This document shows positions 9,512 to 18,533 of a stretch of 64,000 nt of DNA, one piece after another. The DNA is from an uncultured Candidatus Binatia bacterium (GTDB taxonomy: Bacteria; Desulfobacterota; Binatia; UBA9968; JAJDTQ01): contig OY282432.1 in the NCBI GenBank assembly GCA_958295985.1, forward strand, positions 310,001 to 374,000. Direction: 5' to 3'. How positions within the stretch are numbered: position 1 is the stretch's first letter; each line of letters starts with the position of its first letter. Under the pieces are notes generated by a model. That model searched no databases. It was not told the DNA's origin and saw only the letters and a program-made list of their open reading frames with translations. The translations under genes were made by a program, and so were the position numbers.

Positions 9512-10500
9512 CGCCCGTCCTCCCGACGCACCGATTTCGTGACGCCCGCACCGGCGCGAAACGCGCACTGGCCGGTTTGTCGCTTGCACTCGTCCTGGGA
9601 TTCTTCGGGCCGGCCGAGGCCGGCGCCAAACGGGCCGTCCAGGCCCCCCTCGCCATCGAGTCCCTGCTGCTGGACGGGGCCGCGGCCGGCTCGCGGGTGG
9701 TGGTGGTGGGCGAACGCGGTCACGTCCTGGTCTCCACCGACGACGGCGCAAGCTGGAAGCAGGCGCAGGTCCCCACCCGGGCCTTGCTCACCGCGGTGCA
9801 CATGCACGACGAACGCATCGGCTGGGCGGTGGGGCACGACGCGGTGATCCTCCGCACCGACGACGGCGGCGATAACTGGCGGCTGGTGCACCGCGCGCCG
9901 GAAGAGGAGCGGCCCCTGCTGGACGTCTGGTTCCGGGACCGGGACACGGGCTTTGCGGTGGGCGCCTACGGTTACTTCCTGGCCACCCGGGACGGCGGCG
10001 ACACCTGGACCTCCCGCGCCGTCAGCAAGGACGACTTCCACCTCAACGAGATCGTGGCCGCGGGGACGCAACGGCTGTTCATGGCCGCGGAGGCGGGGGT
10101 GGTGTACCGTTCCGACGACGGGGGAGATAGTTGGCGGGAGCTGCCCTCTCCCTACGCCGGCTCGTGGTTCGGGGCGCTCGCCCTCGATGAGGACCGGATA
10201 CTGCTGCTGGGGCTCCGGGGGCATCTGTTCCGCTCCGAGGACGCCGGCGAGAGCTGGACGCAAGTGGCCACCGCCACCACCGCTACCCTCACCGACGCCG
10301 TTCGGCTGCGGCGCGGCGTGGTGCTCATCACGGGCCTGGAGGGGACCCTGCTCACCAGCCGGGACCGCGGGCGCAGCGTCTCCACCATACGACGGCCGTT
10401 GCGCCAGGGCATCTCGTCGGCGCTGGCGCTGCGCGACGGCGGCGTGCTGCTGACCGGAGAGTTCGGCGTCCGGCGCCTCACGGTGCCACGGGCGGAATAG
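9439..10500 (+). CDS. YCF48/Hcf136-like beta-propeller protein
   Basis: A repeat protein with five to six BNR/Asp-box-like blades (STDDGASWK, RTDDGGDNW, ATRDGGDTW, RSDDGGDSW, RSEDAGESW), like the photosystem II assembly factor Ycf48 that is widespread in non-photosynthetic bacteria. A hydrophobic stretch LAGLSLALVLGFFGPAEAGA is a probable signal sequence. The start is uncertain: 9439 is the only in-frame ATG and overlaps the DUF1329 gene by 73 bases; TTG at 9577 would put the signal peptide at the N-terminus. It is usually found with DUF1302, DUF1329 and RND genes, as here, and probably assists assembly of that envelope system. Confidence 0.85.
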   Translation: MHLRSGVHVQGFHTGFPAPRGPAITPVLPTHRFRDARTGAKRALAGLSLALVLGFFGPAEAGAKRAVQAPLAIESLLLDGAAAGSRVVVVGERGHVLVSTDDGASWKQAQVPTRALLTAVHMHDERIGWAVGHDAVILRTDDGGDNWRLVHRAPEEERPLLDVWFRDRDTGFAVGAYGYFLATRDGGDTWTSRAVSKDDFHLNEIVAAGTQRLFMAAEAGVVYRSDDGGDSWRELPSPYAGSWFGALALDEDRILLLGLRGHLFRSEDAGESWTQVATATTATLTDAVRLRRGVVLITGLEGTLLTSRDRGRSVSTIRRPLRQGISSALALRDGGVLLTGEFGVRRLTVPRAE

Positions 10501-10508
10501 GTCTCTTC

Positions 10509-12926
10509 GTGTCCGTCTCCACCCCTTCTCCTCCGCTTCCCCCGGGTGCTCGTGCTCCTTTCGCCGCGCGGGCTTCGTTCACGGCCCGCGCCGAGAAACT
10601 GCTGTTCGCCCGCCGCGGCCTGGTGCTGGCAGCGTTCGCGCTCATTACCCTGGCGATGGCGTGGTGTGCGACGGGACTCCGGGTCGATGCCGGCTTCACC
10701 AAGCTGGTCCCGCTGCAGCACGAGTACATGCGGACCTTCCTCGACCACCGGGAGGAGTTCGGAGGCGCGGACCGCGTGGTGGTGGCGCTGGCGGCGCGCG
10801 ACGGCGACATGTTCACCCCCGGGTTCTTCACCGCGTTGCGCGAGGTGACCGACGCGATGTTCTTCCTGCCCGGCATCGACCGCACCCAGGTCTACTCCAT
10901 CCTCACCCCGAACGTGCGCTTCATCGAGGTGGTGGAGGACGGCGTCACCGCCGGCAACGTGTTGCCGGCGGACTTCCAGCCCACCGAGGCGGGCTTTGCG
11001 CGGCTGCGGGAGAACATCATCAAGGCGGGCATCGTCGGCCGCCTGGTGGCCAACGATTTCACCGGCGCCATCGTGAGCGGCAAGCTCCAGGAGTTCCATC
11101 CGAACACGGGTGAGCGGCTGGACTACATCGAAGTCGCGCGTGAACTGGAACGCATCCGCGGGGAGGTGCAGACGCGCGCCGGCGTGGACGTGCACGTCAT
11201 CGGGTTCGCCAAGCTGGTGGGGGAAGTGGCCGCGGGCGCGACCCGCGTGATGGCGTTCTTCGGACTCACCTTTCTCATCACCGCCCTGTTCGTGTACGCC
11301 TACACCCGGTCGGTCCGTCTGACCCTGCCGCCGCTGGCCTGTTCCCTGGTGGCGGTGGTGTGGCAACTCGGCGCGGTGACGGCCCTGGGCTTCGGCGTCG
11401 ACCCGATGTCCATCCTGGTGCCGTTCCTGGTGTTCGCCATCGGGGTCAGCCACGGGGTGCAGATGGTGAGCGCGGTGCGCGCCGAGGCGGTGGCCGGCGC
11501 CGGCGGCCTCGACGCCGCGCGGGCGAGCTTCCGCCGCCTGCTGCTGCCGGGGGCGGTGGCGCTGGCGTCCGACTCCGTCGGCTTCATCACCATCTCGCTC
11601 ATCGAAGTGCAGGTCATCCAGGAGATCGCCGTCACCGCGAGCCTGGGGGTCGCCGCCATCATCCTCACCAACCTGGCGCTGCTGCCGGTGTGGCTCTCCT
11701 ACTTCGAGGTGGGGGACGACGAGCGCCGCGCCGCGCGGGCGAGGGACGACTTCCTGCGCCCAATGTGGTCCTGGGTGGCGCGGGTGGCGCGCCCGGGTCC
11801 CGCCGCGGTGGCCATCGGCGTGGCCGCACTGCTGCTCGTGGTGGGCGCGCGCCATGCGACGGAGGTCCGGGTGGGCGACGAGCACCGCGGCGTGCCGGAG
11901 TTGCGCCCGGAATCCGTATACAACCGCGACAGCGCCGTCGTCACCGAGCGCTTCGACATCGGCGTGGACGTGCTGACGGTGATCGCGGAAACCGTGGCCG
12001 AGGGTTGCATCGACCACCAGGTCATGAGCACCCTCGACGACTTCGAATGGCACGTGCGCAACGTGGACGGCGTCCAGTCCGTGCTCGGGCTCGCGGGCGT
12101 CGCCGGTAACGTCAACGCGAACTGGAACGAGGGCAGCCTCAAGTGGCGCACCTTGCCGCGCAATCGCTACACCCTCGTACAGGCGGTGTCCCCGGTGCCC
12201 ACGAGCAGCGGCCTGCTCAACACCGACTGCAGCGTGATGCCGGTGTTGATCTACACCGCCGACCACAAGGCCGAAACCATCGAGCGCATCGTCAACGCCG
12301 TGAAGGACTTCCGCGCCGCGTACCCCGACGCCGACCCCCGCGTCACCTTCCGGCTCGCCGCGGGCAACGTCGGAGTGATGGCGGCCACCAACGAGGAGGT
12401 GGAGGCGTCACAGTTCCCGATCCTCGGCTACGTCTACGCCGCGGTCATCGTCCTGTGCCTGCTCTCCTTCCGCTCGGTGGCGGCAACGGTGTGCATCATC
12501 GTGCCCCTCGCCATGGTCTCCCTGCTCGCGTACGCGCTCATGGCCCTGCTGGAGATCGGGCTCAAGATCTCCACCCTGCCGGTGGTGGCGCTGGGCGTGG
12601 GCATCGGCGTGGACTACGGGATCTACATCTACGGACGGCTTCGCGTTCATCTCGCAGAGGGGCTCGACTTCGCCGCGGCCTACGAACGGACGCTCTCCAC
12701 CACGGGCGCCGGGGTCGTGCTCACCGGTCTCACCCTGGCCGCGGGCGTGGCCACCTGGATCGTCGCACCGCTCAAGTTCCAGGCCGACATGGGCACGGTG
12801 CTGATGTTCATGTTTCTCGTCAACATGGTCGGCGCCGTCGTGCTGCTCCCCGCCCTCGGCGCGTGGCTGGTGCGACCGAAGACGGCGCCGGCCACGGAGA
12901 GCGCTGCCGTTGTCGACAGCCCCTGA
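10509..12926 (+). CDS. RND/MMPL-family permease
   Basis: An 805-residue inner-membrane protein with the RND layout: a first TM at about 35-55, a large periplasmic loop, five TMs (about 245-400) with the sterol-sensing-like segment around FGVDPMSILVPFLVFAIGVS, a second TM and loop, then TMs from about 635 containing VVALGVGIGVDYGIYIYGR, typical of MMPL/RND proton relays. No adaptor or TolC-type gene is nearby, so it more likely moves lipids or other hydrophobic molecules than drugs. It starts with GTG 8 bases after the propeller gene and closes the DUF1302-DUF1329-YCF48-RND unit. Confidence 0.92.
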   Translation: MSVSTPSPPLPPGARAPFAARASFTARAEKLLFARRGLVLAAFALITLAMAWCATGLRVDAGFTKLVPLQHEYMRTFLDHREEFGGADRVVVALAARDGDMFTPGFFTALREVTDAMFFLPGIDRTQVYSILTPNVRFIEVVEDGVTAGNVLPADFQPTEAGFARLRENIIKAGIVGRLVANDFTGAIVSGKLQEFHPNTGERLDYIEVARELERIRGEVQTRAGVDVHVIGFAKLVGEVAAGATRVMAFFGLTFLITALFVYAYTRSVRLTLPPLACSLVAVVWQLGAVTALGFGVDPMSILVPFLVFAIGVSHGVQMVSAVRAEAVAGAGGLDAARASFRRLLLPGAVALASDSVGFITISLIEVQVIQEIAVTASLGVAAIILTNLALLPVWLSYFEVGDDERRAARARDDFLRPMWSWVARVARPGPAAVAIGVAALLLVVGARHATEVRVGDEHRGVPELRPESVYNRDSAVVTERFDIGVDVLTVIAETVAEGCIDHQVMSTLDDFEWHVRNVDGVQSVLGLAGVAGNVNANWNEGSLKWRTLPRNRYTLVQAVSPVPTSSGLLNTDCSVMPVLIYTADHKAETIERIVNAVKDFRAAYPDADPRVTFRLAAGNVGVMAATNEEVEASQFPILGYVYAAVIVLCLLSFRSVAATVCIIVPLAMVSLLAYALMALLEIGLKISTLPVVALGVGIGVDYGIYIYGRLRVHLAEGLDFAAAYERTLSTTGAGVVLTGLTLAAGVATWIVAPLKFQADMGTVLMFMFLVNMVGAVVLLPALGAWLVRPKTAPATESAAVVDSP

Positions 12927-12940
12927 GCGGCGGCAGGCTG

Positions 12941-13576
12941 CTACGCGAACCCGGCTTGCACTTCCTTCTCGTAGGCAAGCAGCTTTTGGACGCTGGCGCG
13001 GGTCTGCATGCGCGCGAAATGCGCCCGGCAGTTGGGAAACGTGGACAGGTCGAGCTCGAACTGCATGCTGCGGCGAACACACCAGAAGAAGTGCGCGTCC
13101 GCGGCCGTGAAGTGGTCGAAGAAGTAGTCGCGTCCGGCCAGCAAGTCTTCGGCGATGCCGAAAGCCTCGTACAGGAAATCAGCCGCCAGACGGCGCACGC
13201 TCTCCTCGGTGTCCGCCACGTCACAGACCTGAGACAACCTGTTGATCCGGCTCAGATAAGGGTGGATGCCCGACGCGCACCAGGCGAGCATCGAGACCGC
13301 CTTGAGCTCCTGCCAGGGATCCGCGGGCAGCAGCCTGGCCTCCGGAAAGCGGCGCGCAATCCATAGCTGGATCGCGACGTTCTCGGACAGGGGCTGTCCG
13401 TCCACCAACAGCAACGGCACCTTGTGCTTGGGGTTGAGCTTCATGTACTCGTCGGCGCGGTTCTGCCCCGCCCGGAAGTCGAGAGGCCGCACGACGAACT
13501 CCGCCTTGGCTTCGGTGAGCGTGATGTAGGGAACCAGCGCACAGGTGATGGGAGCATAGTAGAGTTGAACGTCCAT
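12941..13576 (-). CDS. Glutathione S-transferase family protein
   Basis: A 211-residue two-domain GST: thioredoxin-fold N-terminus (MDVQLYYAPITC) with Cys12 at the position of the catalytic cysteine of beta-class enzymes, the cis-Pro KVPLL near residue 52, the SENVAIQLWI glutathione-binding segment, and an all-helical C-terminal half. It may conjugate glutathione to electrophiles or act in a degradation step. It is convergent with the RND gene (14 bases between stops), and its start lies 31 bases from the tRNA-Leu gene on the same strand. Confidence 0.9.
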   Translation of the reverse strand: MDVQLYYAPITCALVPYITLTEAKAEFVVRPLDFRAGQNRADEYMKLNPKHKVPLLLVDGQPLSENVAIQLWIARRFPEARLLPADPWQELKAVSMLAWCASGIHPYLSRINRLSQVCDVADTEESVRRLAADFLYEAFGIAEDLLAGRDYFFDHFTAADAHFFWCVRRSMQFELDLSTFPNCRAHFARMQTRASVQKLLAYEKEVQAGFA

Positions 13577-13607
13577 GGGCGCCTCCGGGGAACAAGCTGA
13601 CGGTAGA

Positions 13608-13694
13608 TGGTGCCGGAGGGGGGACTCGAACCCCCACAGGGTTGCCCCTACTGGATTTTGAGTCCAGCGCGTCTACCAATTCCACCACTCCGGC
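13608..13694 (-). tRNA. tRNA-Leu (anticodon CAA)
   Basis: A class II tRNA of 87 bases including an encoded CCA. Acceptor arms GCCGGAG and CTCCGGC pair fully, with discriminator A. The anticodon stem CTGGA/TCCAG encloses CTCAAAA, giving anticodon CAA for UUG. A long variable arm (TAGGG GCAA CCCTG) and the T arm GGGGG TTCGAGT CCCCC complete the fold. Confidence 0.97.
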
Positions 13695-13750
13695 ACGGAG
13701 AAGAATTGACTAACTTATGGAGGGAAAGAGGTCAAGCTCGCCGGGTGCGT

Positions 13751-14017
13751 TCAGCGTTCGTCCAGGAGTCCCTCCAACGGAATCGCCTGCTCGACGAGCA
13801 TGACCGGAATGTCGTCGCGGATCACGTACAGGTACCTGCGGTCCCGGCGTATGAGCCCGCCGCTGATCGGTTCGGTCACCTTCTCGCCGGCGCGGTTGAC
13901 CAGTTGGCCGGCATGGATCTTCCGGTTGAGGTCGTCGATGACGGTGTCCTCGGCCAGCAGGACCCCTTCCCCGTTCTCGGGACACGCCAGGACTTCGAGC
14001 AGTTGCCGATCGATCAC
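13751..14017 (-). CDS. Trm112-like / UPF0434 (YcaR-type) small protein
   Basis: An 88-residue protein beginning MIDRQLLEVLACPENGEG, the standard opening of Trm112/YcaR-like proteins, and ending with IRDDIPVMLVEQAIPL, the conserved 'DGIPVML' element. Of the zinc cysteines found in some relatives only the first (ACPE) remains. I chose GTG at 14017 because GGGAG lies 6 bases before it; ATG at 14023 would leave no space after that ribosome-binding site, and the longer open frame upstream lacks family similarity. Relatives are often encoded beside LPS or tRNA-modification genes, but no such partner is here. Confidence 0.8.
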   Translation of the reverse strand: MIDRQLLEVLACPENGEGVLLAEDTVIDDLNRKIHAGQLVNRAGEKVTEPISGGLIRRDRRYLYVIRDDIPVMLVEQAIPLEGLLDER

Positions 14018-14301
14018 GTTCATCTCCCGCCGGACTGCCGAGACTACCGATGCGGCGTCAAATATCCCTTGCCGTAGCGCCGCTGTCAATCGCGCCTTCA
14101 GCGCGGCGCCGTTCCTGGAGTGCCCGGACTCCACCCGCAGCCCGGGAGCCTTTCCGAGAAAGCAAGGATCTACCACCCGGCATGGAAACGAGTCCTTTCG
14201 AGTCCGTTCCCGAGCCTCTCGCTACGATTCGCCGACCCGGACGGACTCCCGGTTGATGCCGCATGGGGTCTTGGCTATGTTGCCGTCTGGAGGTGGAAAG
14301 C

Positions 14302-15870
14302 ATGAACGCAACCTTTAGGGACTACATCGAGTTGCTGCGGGCCCATGATGAGCTGTTGGACATACGCAAGCCGGTGGATCTGAGAGACGTGGCGGCGCTC
14401 ACGGCTCAGAGCGACCGCGCGCTGCTGTTCGAGAACCCGGTGGGTTATTCGTTCCCGGTGGCGTCGGGACTGCTCCAGAAGAGGGAACGCCTGGGTCTGG
14501 CCCTGGACGCCCCCTACCCGGAGATTCACCAGCGGTTCCAGCAGGCCATGTCCCACTCCATCGAGCCGGTCCTCGTGGAGGACGCGCCGGTAAAGGAGGT
14601 CATGCAACAGGGCGACGACGTGGACCTGTTCCAACTGCCGGTGCCCATCTTCTCCACCCTGGACGGCGCGCCCATGATCACCGCGGCCGTGGTTATTTCG
14701 GAAGATCCCGAGTACGGCATGAACGCCGGCGTCTACCGCCTGATGCTGAAGGAGCGGAACGTCACCGGCATCGACATCGTCACACCCAACAACCTTCGCA
14801 AATTCGCCGAGCGGGCGCTGGCCGAGAAGCGGCCGCTGCCCATCTCCATGTCCATCGGCGTGCACCCGCGGGAGCTGATGGGGGCGCTCTTCAAGGCGTC
14901 CCTGGGGACCAACGAGATGGGCTTTGCCGGCGGGCTCGGCGGGCGTCCGGTGGAGTTGACGCCGGGCGTCACCGGGCCGGTGCCGTTCATCGCGGGCGCC
15001 GAGTTCGTGCTCGAAGGAGAGATCCCGCCCGAAGGCTGGGTGCATCCCGAGGGCCCCTTCGGCGAGTTCTCGCGCCTGGTGGGGGGCACCCACCGCAATC
15101 CCAACGTCCGCGTGAAGTCGGTGCTGCACCGGCGCGACCCCATCTACTACGCGCTCCACATGCCCTGGGAGAACCTGTGGATGAGCGCGCCCATCTACGA
15201 AGCCGCGGCCTGGCGCGTGATGGCGGAGACCGGGGTGCGGGTCACCGCCATCAACGTCACCCCCGGAGGCTGCTGTCACTGGCATATCGTGGCGGCCATC
15301 GAGAAGAGCCCCGGCGACGGAAAGAACGCCATTGCCGCGCTCCTGTCCATCGCCGACATCAAGTACGTAGTGGTGACGGACTCCGACATCGATATCTTCG
15401 ACCCGCAGGAAGTGGAGTGGGCCATCGCTACCCGCGTCCAGGCGGACCGGGATACCGTCATCCTGTCCAATGCCCGTTCGAAGCCCCTGGATCCATCCAT
15501 TCCGCCGAGCACCCATGGCGTTCCCACCACGGCCAAGATGGGCATCGACGCCACGATTCCCGAGAACGTGCCGCGCTATCGTTACAACCGCATCATCTAC
15601 CACAACCAGGGAAGGGTCACCCTCGACGACTACCTCGGCGAGTCCCCGGCCGCGCCCCGGCCGGCGGTGGCCGGCGACGACGACATGGAACGGCTGGCGG
15701 CGCGCGCGCTGGCCATGCTGGAGGAGAAGCGGCTGACCTTCAGCGAGCTGCTGGACGCGTTCCCGGACTCGGCCTTCGCAACCGTCATGGCGCTGGTGGG
15801 GCGGCTCAACGAGCGGAAGCGGATCACGCTGGATGAAGAGGGGAAATATATGCCGGCGGAGGACGCGTGA
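14302..15870 (+). CDS. UbiD-family prenylated-FMN decarboxylase
   Basis: A 522-residue UbiD-type (de)carboxylase. Family features include the prFMN-binding region and the catalytic acid pair in HPEGPFGEFSR (two Glu five residues apart, as in UbiD and Fdc1), with ATRVQADRD and PTTAKMGIDAT toward the C-terminus. Reactions are reversible decarboxylations of aromatic or unsaturated acids; the substrate is not readable from sequence. The start at ATG 14302 has GGAGG about 9 bases upstream. No ubiX (prFMN synthase) is in the window. It faces the F420 operon, and with two amidohydrolase-2 genes in the window an aromatic-acid pathway is possible. Confidence 0.9.
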   Translation: MNATFRDYIELLRAHDELLDIRKPVDLRDVAALTAQSDRALLFENPVGYSFPVASGLLQKRERLGLALDAPYPEIHQRFQQAMSHSIEPVLVEDAPVKEVMQQGDDVDLFQLPVPIFSTLDGAPMITAAVVISEDPEYGMNAGVYRLMLKERNVTGIDIVTPNNLRKFAERALAEKRPLPISMSIGVHPRELMGALFKASLGTNEMGFAGGLGGRPVELTPGVTGPVPFIAGAEFVLEGEIPPEGWVHPEGPFGEFSRLVGGTHRNPNVRVKSVLHRRDPIYYALHMPWENLWMSAPIYEAAAWRVMAETGVRVTAINVTPGGCCHWHIVAAIEKSPGDGKNAIAALLSIADIKYVVVTDSDIDIFDPQEVEWAIATRVQADRDTVILSNARSKPLDPSIPPSTHGVPTTAKMGIDATIPENVPRYRYNRIIYHNQGRVTLDDYLGESPAAPRPAVAGDDDMERLAARALAMLEEKRLTFSELLDAFPDSAFATVMALVGRLNERKRITLDEEGKYMPAEDA

Positions 15871-15885
15871 GCCCGCGGATGGCCG

Positions 15886-15919
15886 GTGGCCGGCACCGTG
15901 CGAATGGCGGGCCGGCCAC
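15886..15919. terminator. Hairpin between convergent ubiD-like and amidohydrolase genes
   Basis: GTGGCCGGC (15886-15894) and GCCGGCCAC (15911-15919) form a perfect 9-bp stem around a 16-base loop between the two stop codons. There is no T-run, so function as a bidirectional terminator is only plausible. Confidence 0.35.
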
Positions 15920-15933
15920 TCGCCACGGTTCGG

Positions 15934-17001
15934 CTACTGCCCCAGCCGGTAGAAGCGGCGCGCGTTGTCCGCGAGGATGGCGGCCTTGTCCTCGTCGGTG
16001 AGCGTCGGGTTCTCGGCCACCTCGGCGATCTCGTGGCCGATGTCGCCGGGACCGATCTCGTGCGGGAAGTCGCTGGCGAAAAGAAACCTCCCGTTGCCGG
16101 CCCGCTGGATCTGGTAGTCGAGACCGGTCTCCCCGCCCTCGCAGCCCACGAACACCCTGTCGAGGAGCCCGTACCGGCTCGGCTGATGCTCCGGGTCGGG
16201 GCCGTGGTAGTTACCGTGGGAATTGAACTCCCCGAAATAGCCGTGGCATCGATCCATGCGGTCCATCCAGAAGCTCAGCCACCCCGCTCCTCCTTCCAGG
16301 AAGGCTACCCGCAGGTTGGGGAACCGATCGAAGACGCCATGATAGACCATGCCGGAAAACGCGATCATCAGGCTGAAGGGGTGTCCCAGTCCGGCGATGG
16401 GCACGAACGCCTCGAAAGTGTCGAGGCCCATGCCGTGGTGGCATCCGCCGTGGACCGCCAACCCGCAGCCCAGCCTTTCCGCCTCCTCATAGACGCTCCA
16501 GTAGGTCTTGTGGCCCAGATCCATGGGCAACCCGCGTGAGGGCAGCATGGCCCCGAGCATGCCCAGTTCCGTCACCGCCCGGCGCAACTCCCTGACCGCC
16601 TCCTCCGGGTCCTGCAGGGGGATCAGCGCCATGCCCTTGAGCCGCGGGTTGTCCTTGAGATACCGGTCGTGGAGCCAACTGTTGTAGGCGTGGGCCACCG
16701 CGCAGGCCCAGTCCGGCTGGCTGATGTTGCCCATGGCGAGGCCCCAGGTGGGGTACAACACGCTGCACTCGAACCCTGCCTCTTCCACGAAGGACCGCCA
16801 GTCCGACGGGGTCACCGGCTCGCCGCCGCCGAAGGCGCCCTTGCTCAGATACTTGAGCCCCAGGTGATGGTGGTCCAGGGAGGGAAATATGCGCGTCAGG
16901 ATCCGTTTGCTCGCCTGGCTGCGATAGGGCTCTTCGATGTAATCGACGATGGACTCGTCCTCGATCACATGGCCATCGGCATCGATGACGGGTAGGCTCA
17001 T
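15934..17001 (-). CDS. Amidohydrolase-2 family protein at the end of the F420 operon
   Basis: A 355-residue TIM-barrel metal-dependent hydrolase or decarboxylase of the amidohydrolase-2 (ACMSD-like) group. The N-terminus MSLPVIDADGHVIED carries a D-x-D-G-H variant of the DxH metal motif; HGGCHHG near residue 190 and FASDFPHE near 315 supply the later His and Asp. Members hydrolyse or decarboxylate cyclic or aromatic substrates. An AGGAG lies 7 bases before the ATG. It starts 14 bases after the F420 oxidoreductase gene and is the last gene of the run, which hints at an F420-linked catabolic step; this is inference. Confidence 0.85.
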   Translation of the reverse strand: MSLPVIDADGHVIEDESIVDYIEEPYRSQASKRILTRIFPSLDHHHLGLKYLSKGAFGGGEPVTPSDWRSFVEEAGFECSVLYPTWGLAMGNISQPDWACAVAHAYNSWLHDRYLKDNPRLKGMALIPLQDPEEAVRELRRAVTELGMLGAMLPSRGLPMDLGHKTYWSVYEEAERLGCGLAVHGGCHHGMGLDTFEAFVPIAGLGHPFSLMIAFSGMVYHGVFDRFPNLRVAFLEGGAGWLSFWMDRMDRCHGYFGEFNSHGNYHGPDPEHQPSRYGLLDRVFVGCEGGETGLDYQIQRAGNGRFLFASDFPHEIGPGDIGHEIAEVAENPTLTDEDKAAILADNARRFYRLGQ

Positions 17002-17015
17002 GGAACGGCTCCTGA

Positions 17016-17678
17016 CTAGTGGATTCCGGTTATCTTCACGCTCGCGTGCTTCGACTTGTAGCGCCGGTTGAGGGCGATGAGCACGCCGGTCAGCCCTTCC
17101 ACCACGTAGGCGTTGGCCGCCGGGCCGGCATCCAGGCCGGTGGCGCCGATACGGTCCAGCAACTCGATCACCCGCTCCTTGGCTTCCTTGCTGTCGCCGC
17201 AGACCAGCACGTCGCCCAGGGGCTCGTCCGGGCGGCTGAGGTCCAGCGCCGAGATGTTGTGCAGGGCGCCGATGACCGGAGTGCCGTCGCCCAGGATCTT
17301 CTGCGCCTCCAGCAGCGCCGAGCCGGCCGCGGGCACGAACGGCCTGCCCTTGAGCAGCGGCACCACCGCGTCAATGACGATCTTGCCGCGCAGCTCTTCG
17401 GCCAGGTCGCTTACCATCTTCGCCTGCCCCTCATAGGGAACCGAGATGACGGCCAGCTCGGCGTCCCGGACCGCGTCGGCGTTGAGCATGCCCTCCACGA
17501 GATCCTGACCCAGCGTCTCGTTCAAACCCTTGGCCGCGTCCCGGCCCCGTTGCGCGTCCCGCGAACCGATGATCACGCGCACGCCGGGCCGCGCCAGGCG
17601 TCCCGCCAGGCCGAGCCCCAGACTTCCGGTTCCTCCCACGATAGCGATCGAAATGGAATCTTGCATGTGAAGGCTCAT
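17016..17678 (-). CDS. npdG: NADPH-dependent F420 oxidoreductase (NpdG/Fno-like)
   Basis: A 220-residue Rossmann protein with IAIVGGTGSLGLGLAGRLA at residues 11-29 and the NADPH-phosphate-selecting IGSRD just after, as in F420H2:NADP oxidoreductases. Further family segments are VISVPYEGQ and NAYVVEGLTG near the C-terminus. It would exchange hydride between NADPH and F420, keeping the cofactor reduced for dependent reductases. It follows the F420 biosynthesis genes on the same strand after a 96-base gap that contains a degenerate copy of the dispersed palindrome. Confidence 0.9.
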   Translation of the reverse strand: MSLHMQDSISIAIVGGTGSLGLGLAGRLARPGVRVIIGSRDAQRGRDAAKGLNETLGQDLVEGMLNADAVRDAELAVISVPYEGQAKMVSDLAEELRGKIVIDAVVPLLKGRPFVPAAGSALLEAQKILGDGTPVIGALHNISALDLSRPDEPLGDVLVCGDSKEAKERVIELLDRIGATGLDAGPAANAYVVEGLTGVLIALNRRYKSKHASVKITGIH

Positions 17679-17713
17679 AGCATGTTCCTGCGGAGTCCTA
17701 CAAATTCGGGCGC

Positions 17714-17734
17714 GGGCGGCTTTGGAACCCGCCC
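17714..17734. repeat. Degenerate copy of the GGGCGGGTTT palindrome
   Basis: GGGCGGCTTTGGAACCCGCCC lies in the cofE-npdG gap. It differs at two positions from the copy after rodA and keeps most of the stem pairing. Confidence 0.6.
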
Positions 17735-17774
17735 CTGCGGCAGCCGCATCGGGATGCCGCCCGGAAACCTCGCG

Positions 17775-18533
17775 TTACCGGCCGCGGAACAGATCGACCG
17801 CGGCCGGACGGATCAGCTCTTGCGCCGACCCGTCGTGCTGCGGCAGCTCGCAGCCGCGGACGATGGCCGCGGGCACGCGGCCGGTCTTTCCCATGACCAG
17901 CTCCGCCGCGCCGGCGATTTGGTCCGCCACCGCCGTGACCGAGGCCTTGAGCTCGTATCCGTACGGGTCCGTCTGCCCGCGGTAGTCGATCAGGGGACCG
18001 AAACCGGCCACGCCGATGGCCACGTCGGTGGTGCCGAGACGCCAGGGGCGCCCGAACGTGTCCGTGATGATGACACCCGCGGCCGTCCCCGTGAGCCGTT
18101 GCGCCTCTTCGCGGATGCGCCTGGCGGAACCGTCCGGATCCTTCGGCAGCAGCAGGGCGCGGTGGACGCCGATGTTCGACAGGTCGATGCCCGCGTTGGC
18201 GCACACGAAGCCGTGGTGGGTCTCCACGACGATGGTGCTGCGGCCTTTCGCCACGATGCGGCGGCTTTCCCCGAGGATGAGCTCCAGCAGCCGGGGGTCC
18301 TTGCCCTCGAGCTCGGCCGAGAGCCTCGACGCCTCGGCCGACGGGGTGACTTCGCGCAGGTCCACGGTGCGGCCTTCCGCCTTGGAAACGATCTTCTGCG
18401 CCACCACCAGCACGTCGCCGTTCAGCAGGTCAACCCCCAGGCGCGTGCACGCCTCCACCAACAGCCGTCCCAGGGGATCGCCGGACTCGATTTCGCCAAG
18501 CCCCTCCACACCGATGACCTCGATGCGCCGCAT
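17775..18533 (-). CDS. cofE: F420-0:gamma-glutamyl ligase CofE
   Basis: Adds the gamma-linked glutamate tail to F420-0 using GTP. The 252-residue single-domain protein shows IEVIGVEGLGEIESGD at the N-terminus, VVAQKIVSKAEGR near 50, THHGFVCANAGIDLSN and IITDTFGRPWR, all characteristic of CofE/FbiB-N. Unlike actinobacterial FbiB it has no C-terminal nitroreductase-like FMN domain, the part that reduces dehydro-F420. Its ATG overlaps the cofC stop by one base (TGATG), so translation is coupled. Confidence 0.95.
   Translation of the reverse strand: MRRIEVIGVEGLGEIESGDPLGRLLVEACTRLGVDLLNGDVLVVAQKIVSKAEGRTVDLREVTPSAEASRLSAELEGKDPRLLELILGESRRIVAKGRSTIVVETHHGFVCANAGIDLSNIGVHRALLLPKDPDGSARRIREEAQRLTGTAAGVIITDTFGRPWRLGTTDVAIGVAGFGPLIDYRGQTDPYGYELKASVTAVADQIAGAAELVMGKTGRVPAAIVRGCELPQHDGSAQELIRPAAVDLFRGR

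Noticed and set aside
7598..9751. 717-codon frame on the minus strand across the DUF1302/DUF1329 genes
   Set aside because: Arg/His/Val/Gly-rich composition typical of the reverse frame in GC-rich coding DNA; the plus strand encodes recognisable proteins.
10152..12266. 704-codon minus-strand frame across the RND gene
   Set aside because: Low-complexity His/Arg/Gln-rich shadow of the RND permease; no domain or signal.
15180..15840. Overlapping 200-codon plus-strand frame inside the UbiD-like gene
   Set aside because: Arg/Gly/His-rich alternative frame with no family features.
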